The notes under the pieces: model-generated
What the model saw: only the letters and a program-made list of their open reading frames with translations
The model's database searches: none
Told to the model about the DNA's origin: nothing
Made by a program: the position numbers and the translations under genes
DNA from: Podaxis mareebaensis
Lineage: Eukaryota > Basidiomycota > Agaricomycetes > Agaricales > Agaricaceae
Direction: 5' to 3'
Assembly: GCA_018524725.1 (NCBI GenBank)
Contig: JAEUWP010000097.1
Location: 62,001-126,000 of the forward strand
DNA length: 64,000 bases
Shown here: positions 60,967 to 64,000 of the stretch, one piece after another
Position numbering within the stretch: the stretch's first letter is position 1
Layout of the letters: each line of letters starts with the position of its first letter

Positions 60967-62210
60967 ATGGTTCCCTTCAAAGTGCTTGCAGGTGGATATG
61001 ATGTTTTCGTCGCCACCTACTTGTTCAATCCCCAAACATCCTCTCTGTCTGTGGCGAGCCGCTCTCCAACAGGCCTTAATCCATCATGGATATCTCAACA
61101 CCCGACCAATGCTAGCATCCTCTAGTGAGTACCAACAATTCTTCGCACTCCGCACCTCCGCTAAAGTAATCCATCCCAGCGCCGTCAACGAGACCCCTAC
61201 TGGCGCTCTCCAGTCCTTCACCATAAACGCAGACGGAACACTGTCAACTCCTCAGGATACCGTTTCCACTGAGGGTGATTCTCCTGCATTTGCTGCAGCA
61301 CTCTCTACAGGCGAAGTCGGTGTAATGAACTATAACACTGGCAATGGACGCTTTATACCGACTACGGGCTCACCTTCAACCTTTGATAAGGATGCACCTA
61401 CCATATCCTTCCCGCGACCACCCGGTGCCGTATCCCATCCTCACATGGCATTGGAATATGGAGACGAAGTTTTCGTCCCGGATCTGGTGGGTCTCTTTCG
61501 CCTCTACACGACTTGAAGTCCGAATATAATGAATCCTGAATAGGGCCAAGACACTATTTGGCGATTGGTTCGGAATGCGACCAATCCGGCTTCGTTCGTG
61601 ATACAAGGCTCTATCCCTCAACCAACAGGCAGTGGTCCACGTCATATTGCAATCTTTGGTACCTACACCTCACCTCTCTCAGAACTAAAGGCTAACCAAG
61701 TGTTTAGAGGACAGATTGTTCACACTTCACGAACTCAGCTCGACTTTGACTGTGCAAGCCATCCCTCCAGCACCTAATGGAACGTCTCCTATACTCTCCA
61801 ACGTTTCAATCATTCCCCCTAATCCGCCCCAGGGGGCCTCTTTTGCTGCAGCAGAGATCCTCATTCCTAAACCAACCGGGCGCTTCCCAGTGCCCTATAT
61901 CTATGTCTCTAATAGAAACCTTGGTGCCCAAGATCCCCGAGGCGATGCTATTGCCATCTTCGAGTTAGTAAACAAGGGGACGAAGGATGAAAAGCTCCAA
62001 CTTGTCAACCATGTCTACACAGGTCTCGATCAGATCAGAGGGATGGAATTTGGACCATCGGAACAAGGGGGTGAAGAGTTCCTGATCGCTGCTGGTGTGG
62101 CGGGAAATGCGGGAACAGTCGTTTTGAGGAGGACTCAGAATGGCAGGAACATGGAAGTCGTTGCCAGAAACCTGGATATTCCTACTCGCACTAGCTTTGT
62201 CTGGCTCTAA
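60967..62210 (+). CDS. lactonase-fold beta-propeller protein (cis,cis-muconate-lactonizing-like family)
   Basis: About five exons. The start MVPFKVLAGGYDVFVATYLF matches the usual first blade of the 7-bladed lactonase family (Pfam PF10282). An in-frame ATG at 60916 would add 17 residues. Later blades: GLNPSWISQHPTNASILY; GALQSFTINADGTLSTPQ; DSPAFAAALSTGEVGVMNYN; PPGAVSHPHMALEYGDEVFV; GSGPRHIAIFG; LFTLHELSSTLTVQAI; YIYVSNRNLGAQDPRGDAIA; and LDQIRGMEFGPSEQGGEEFLI. The HPHM and GPRH motifs carry the conserved His of this fold. Relatives include 6-phosphogluconolactonase and carboxy-cis,cis-muconate cyclase; which reaction applies here cannot be decided. No signal peptide is evident. Confidence 0.82.
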
Positions 62211-63634
62211 CCAGGAGGATCATAACCAATATACGAAAAACTACCCTTGACACTACTGGGTTCCATTTTTAGTCATTTATTGAGCTGCCACTGCCTCCAG
62301 TGTACCGCCACCATCTAATGTTTATTGTACGTGCCCCTACTTAAACAAACCCTCATTTCCTCCATGATGTGCAAGCCATGAAACCTAGCTCTATTGTGGC
62401 GGCCCGATATCGCACCTCAGTTCTCCGGTCCAAACGGGTTGCTATTTAAGAGTTTAGCCTGCCTTGCAGTGCATAGTATGATCGAGGACACACTTCTTCA
62501 TTCTGCTTCCGTGGTATCAGAAGCCATGTCTACAGGTCCCGTGTCTATGTTCCGCACTGGGGCTAACCGCCTGTATGTGGTCACCCGCACTAATTCTCGA
62601 CAGCGCTTATGGGCACGAGCTCCCCCAGCCGCATGCCCGAAGATGTCCCGAAGCCAATATAATCAAGTTCCGAACCGTGTGAACAACATTTGCCAAGATG
62701 TCAGCGTTATTTCCTCACTTCCCCAAGTGCTTAGTAGCAGAACCAACGAAAATTACCTAGGAAAGAACCGAGTTTGCCTATCGCCAGTGGTCCCCCCTTC
62801 AACCAAACTACATATACACCCAGAGAACGGCACTCGGGCTTCTCCCGCTTCGCTAACCTCGACCTCATGCTGTGGCGCGGGGTATCCAGAAGATCTAGAC
62901 TCGTCCCACCCTACATGAACACAATGTTGGTCCGGCCCGCGGGCTGGTATTAGGCACTCAGCTCCGCTTTACCATAAGGGGAGATGTCTAGAACAAAATT
63001 ACTGCTATCTCTCGGTATTCAGCTTCCCCGACACCAAGCTATTGGTTCTTGTTTGACCGACAGTCCTTGCGTCTGGTATCTCAGCTCAATCTGCACATTG
63101 CTGATCACATCTCAGACTACTTCGTTTCAGATTTTCTTCTAGTTATTCCCAATAATCTCGGTGGTTAATTTTGGAATGGGGAGTCCGAAGTGGAAGAGGG
63201 CGTCAAGACTTCAACTTTCACGGATGTGAAAGAATTCCTCGAATGCTGAAGCGTCTTTGTCCTCCATCGGAGAGCCATGATCCATCTAGGCGTCATTGGT
63301 GTCATTTCTCTGCAGCATTTGCTACCGTCAGAGAATGTCTCGTTTTCTGGCTCTTATTATGTGTCTAGACCGCTGTTGCAGCTTCTTGTCCCAAAAAAAA
63401 CAAGCACAAGTGCCAATATGTCAACCCGATATCAGGTAAGAGTGGTCGACTTCTAGCCGTCTGACCAATCACCCCTTGACCATTGTGTTCTGCAGGGATG
63501 ATTTCTGTCAGTGATTGAACGACACCCTCCAAGCACTAATCAGCATGCCTTCCATCCCATATGTCTCCTCGTAAAGGCCGCCGCTACCAGAATTTGGGAT
63601 AACCCAACCCCTCCTGAACGATCTTTCGCTGAGG
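62211..63634. other. 1.4 kb without a recognised gene
   Basis: An open frame of 174 codons at 62394-62918 has low-complexity composition and no domain. I see nothing convincing. Confidence 0.35.
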
Positions 63635-63641
63635 TATAAAA
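63635..63641 (+). promoter_or_regulatory. TATA box of the small secreted protein gene
   Basis: TATAAAA, 54 bp upstream of the ATG at 63689. Confidence 0.55.
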
Positions 63642-63688
63642 CCCCATAAATTTTTGCCATATCACCAGTTCAAAGACTCAGATTCGAT

Positions 63689-64000
63689 ATGTTCTCTAAA
63701 GTCGTAAGACGTTCATCTTCTTCCCAACTTTCCTGGTGTTAACTTGTAATCTTCCTCATAGTTCACGCTGCTCGCTGTTGCTCTCGCCGTCGCGCCCGCT
63801 GCCTTAGCTCAAACTCCAAACTGTTATACTACAGGAAATGCTGACTCCAGGGCCTGCTCTGGCTTCGTTGACGAGTTCTGTATGACCATCAACGGCGTCT
63901 CCGTAAGCAACACGCCCGTCCTTCAGCCCGCTGGCAATCAATAATACGGGTATTCCACAGGTTCGCAAAAACGAGGGCGTTTCTCGTTGCTTCATGGTCA
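63689..64000 (+). CDS. small cysteine-containing secreted protein, 5' part only
   Basis: Exon 1 codes MFSKV. After an intron (donor GTAAGA, acceptor TAG) exon 2 continues FTLLAVALAVAPAALAQTP, completing a signal peptide that probably ends at ALA-Q. The mature part begins NCYTTGNADSRACSGFVDEF with three Cys so far, then CMTINGVS. A second intron (GTAAGC to CAG) leads to VRKNEGVSRCFMV, where the window ends. A small secreted cysteine-rich protein is likely. The family is not recognised; effector-like or surface-active roles are guesses. Confidence 0.65.

Noticed and set aside
62394..62918. 174-codon open frame on the plus strand
   Set aside because: Low-complexity composition and no domain; no good start context or introns.

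Overview
The window reads as nuclear DNA of a filamentous basidiomycete, most likely an agaricomycete. Genes are dense on both strands. They are cut by many 45-70 nt GT-AG introns and include coding exons of 7-22 nt. Several families here are typical of mushroom-forming fungi: CAP10/GT90 glycosyltransferases, secreted GMC and berberine-bridge-type oxidases, an Armillaria-type flavin halogenase and an expanded multi-span membrane protein family. Gene models below were built by hand from splice signals and reading-frame continuity; outer coordinates are firmer than every inner junction. In two models (histone methyltransferase and EXPERA gene) the exons sum exactly to a multiple of three.

Layout. 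0-1.2 kb: a minus-strand secreted precursor of repeated short peptides with Kex2 and Ste13-type processing signals. 3.2-7.5 kb: an EXPERA/emopamil-binding-like ER protein, a chromodomain SET histone H3K9 methyltransferase and, divergent from it, the Fe-S biogenesis factor ISD11. 10.4-16.1 kb: two intact cytochrome P450 genes from a recent tandem duplication. 16.7-22.6 kb: an FMN split-barrel protein, a C2H2 zinc-finger protein and a CAP10/GT90 glycosyltransferase. 24.3-28.7 kb: a flavin-dependent halogenase convergent with a TauD-like dioxygenase. 29.5-33.5 kb: a secreted PI-PLC-like protein divergent from a secreted histidine acid phosphatase. 34-43.5 kb: five head-to-tail paralogues of a multi-span membrane protein. 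46.4-52.3 kb: a Zn2Cys6 transcription factor, a secreted FAD-linked oxidase and a doubtful small membrane protein. 52.5-59.1 kb: a second GT90 gene, a GMC oxidoreductase and a broken GT90 fragment. 59.4-64 kb: an F-box-like protein, a lactonase-fold beta-propeller and the start of a small secreted protein.

How they fit together. Housekeeping functions (ISD11, H3K9 methylation, EXPERA protein) are mixed with accessory, secreted or oxidative functions. P450s, halogenase, dioxygenase, FAD oxidase, GMC oxidase and a Zn2Cys6 regulator share 48 kb, but I see no PKS, NRPS or terpene synthase, so a biosynthetic cluster is not claimed. The most unusual object is the peptide precursor at 546-1060. Its alpha-factor-like layout is not the known pheromone type of basidiomycetes, which use lipidated a-factor-like peptides. 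Long stretches at 1.2-3.2, 7.5-10.4 and 43.5-46.4 kb hold no gene I can support.
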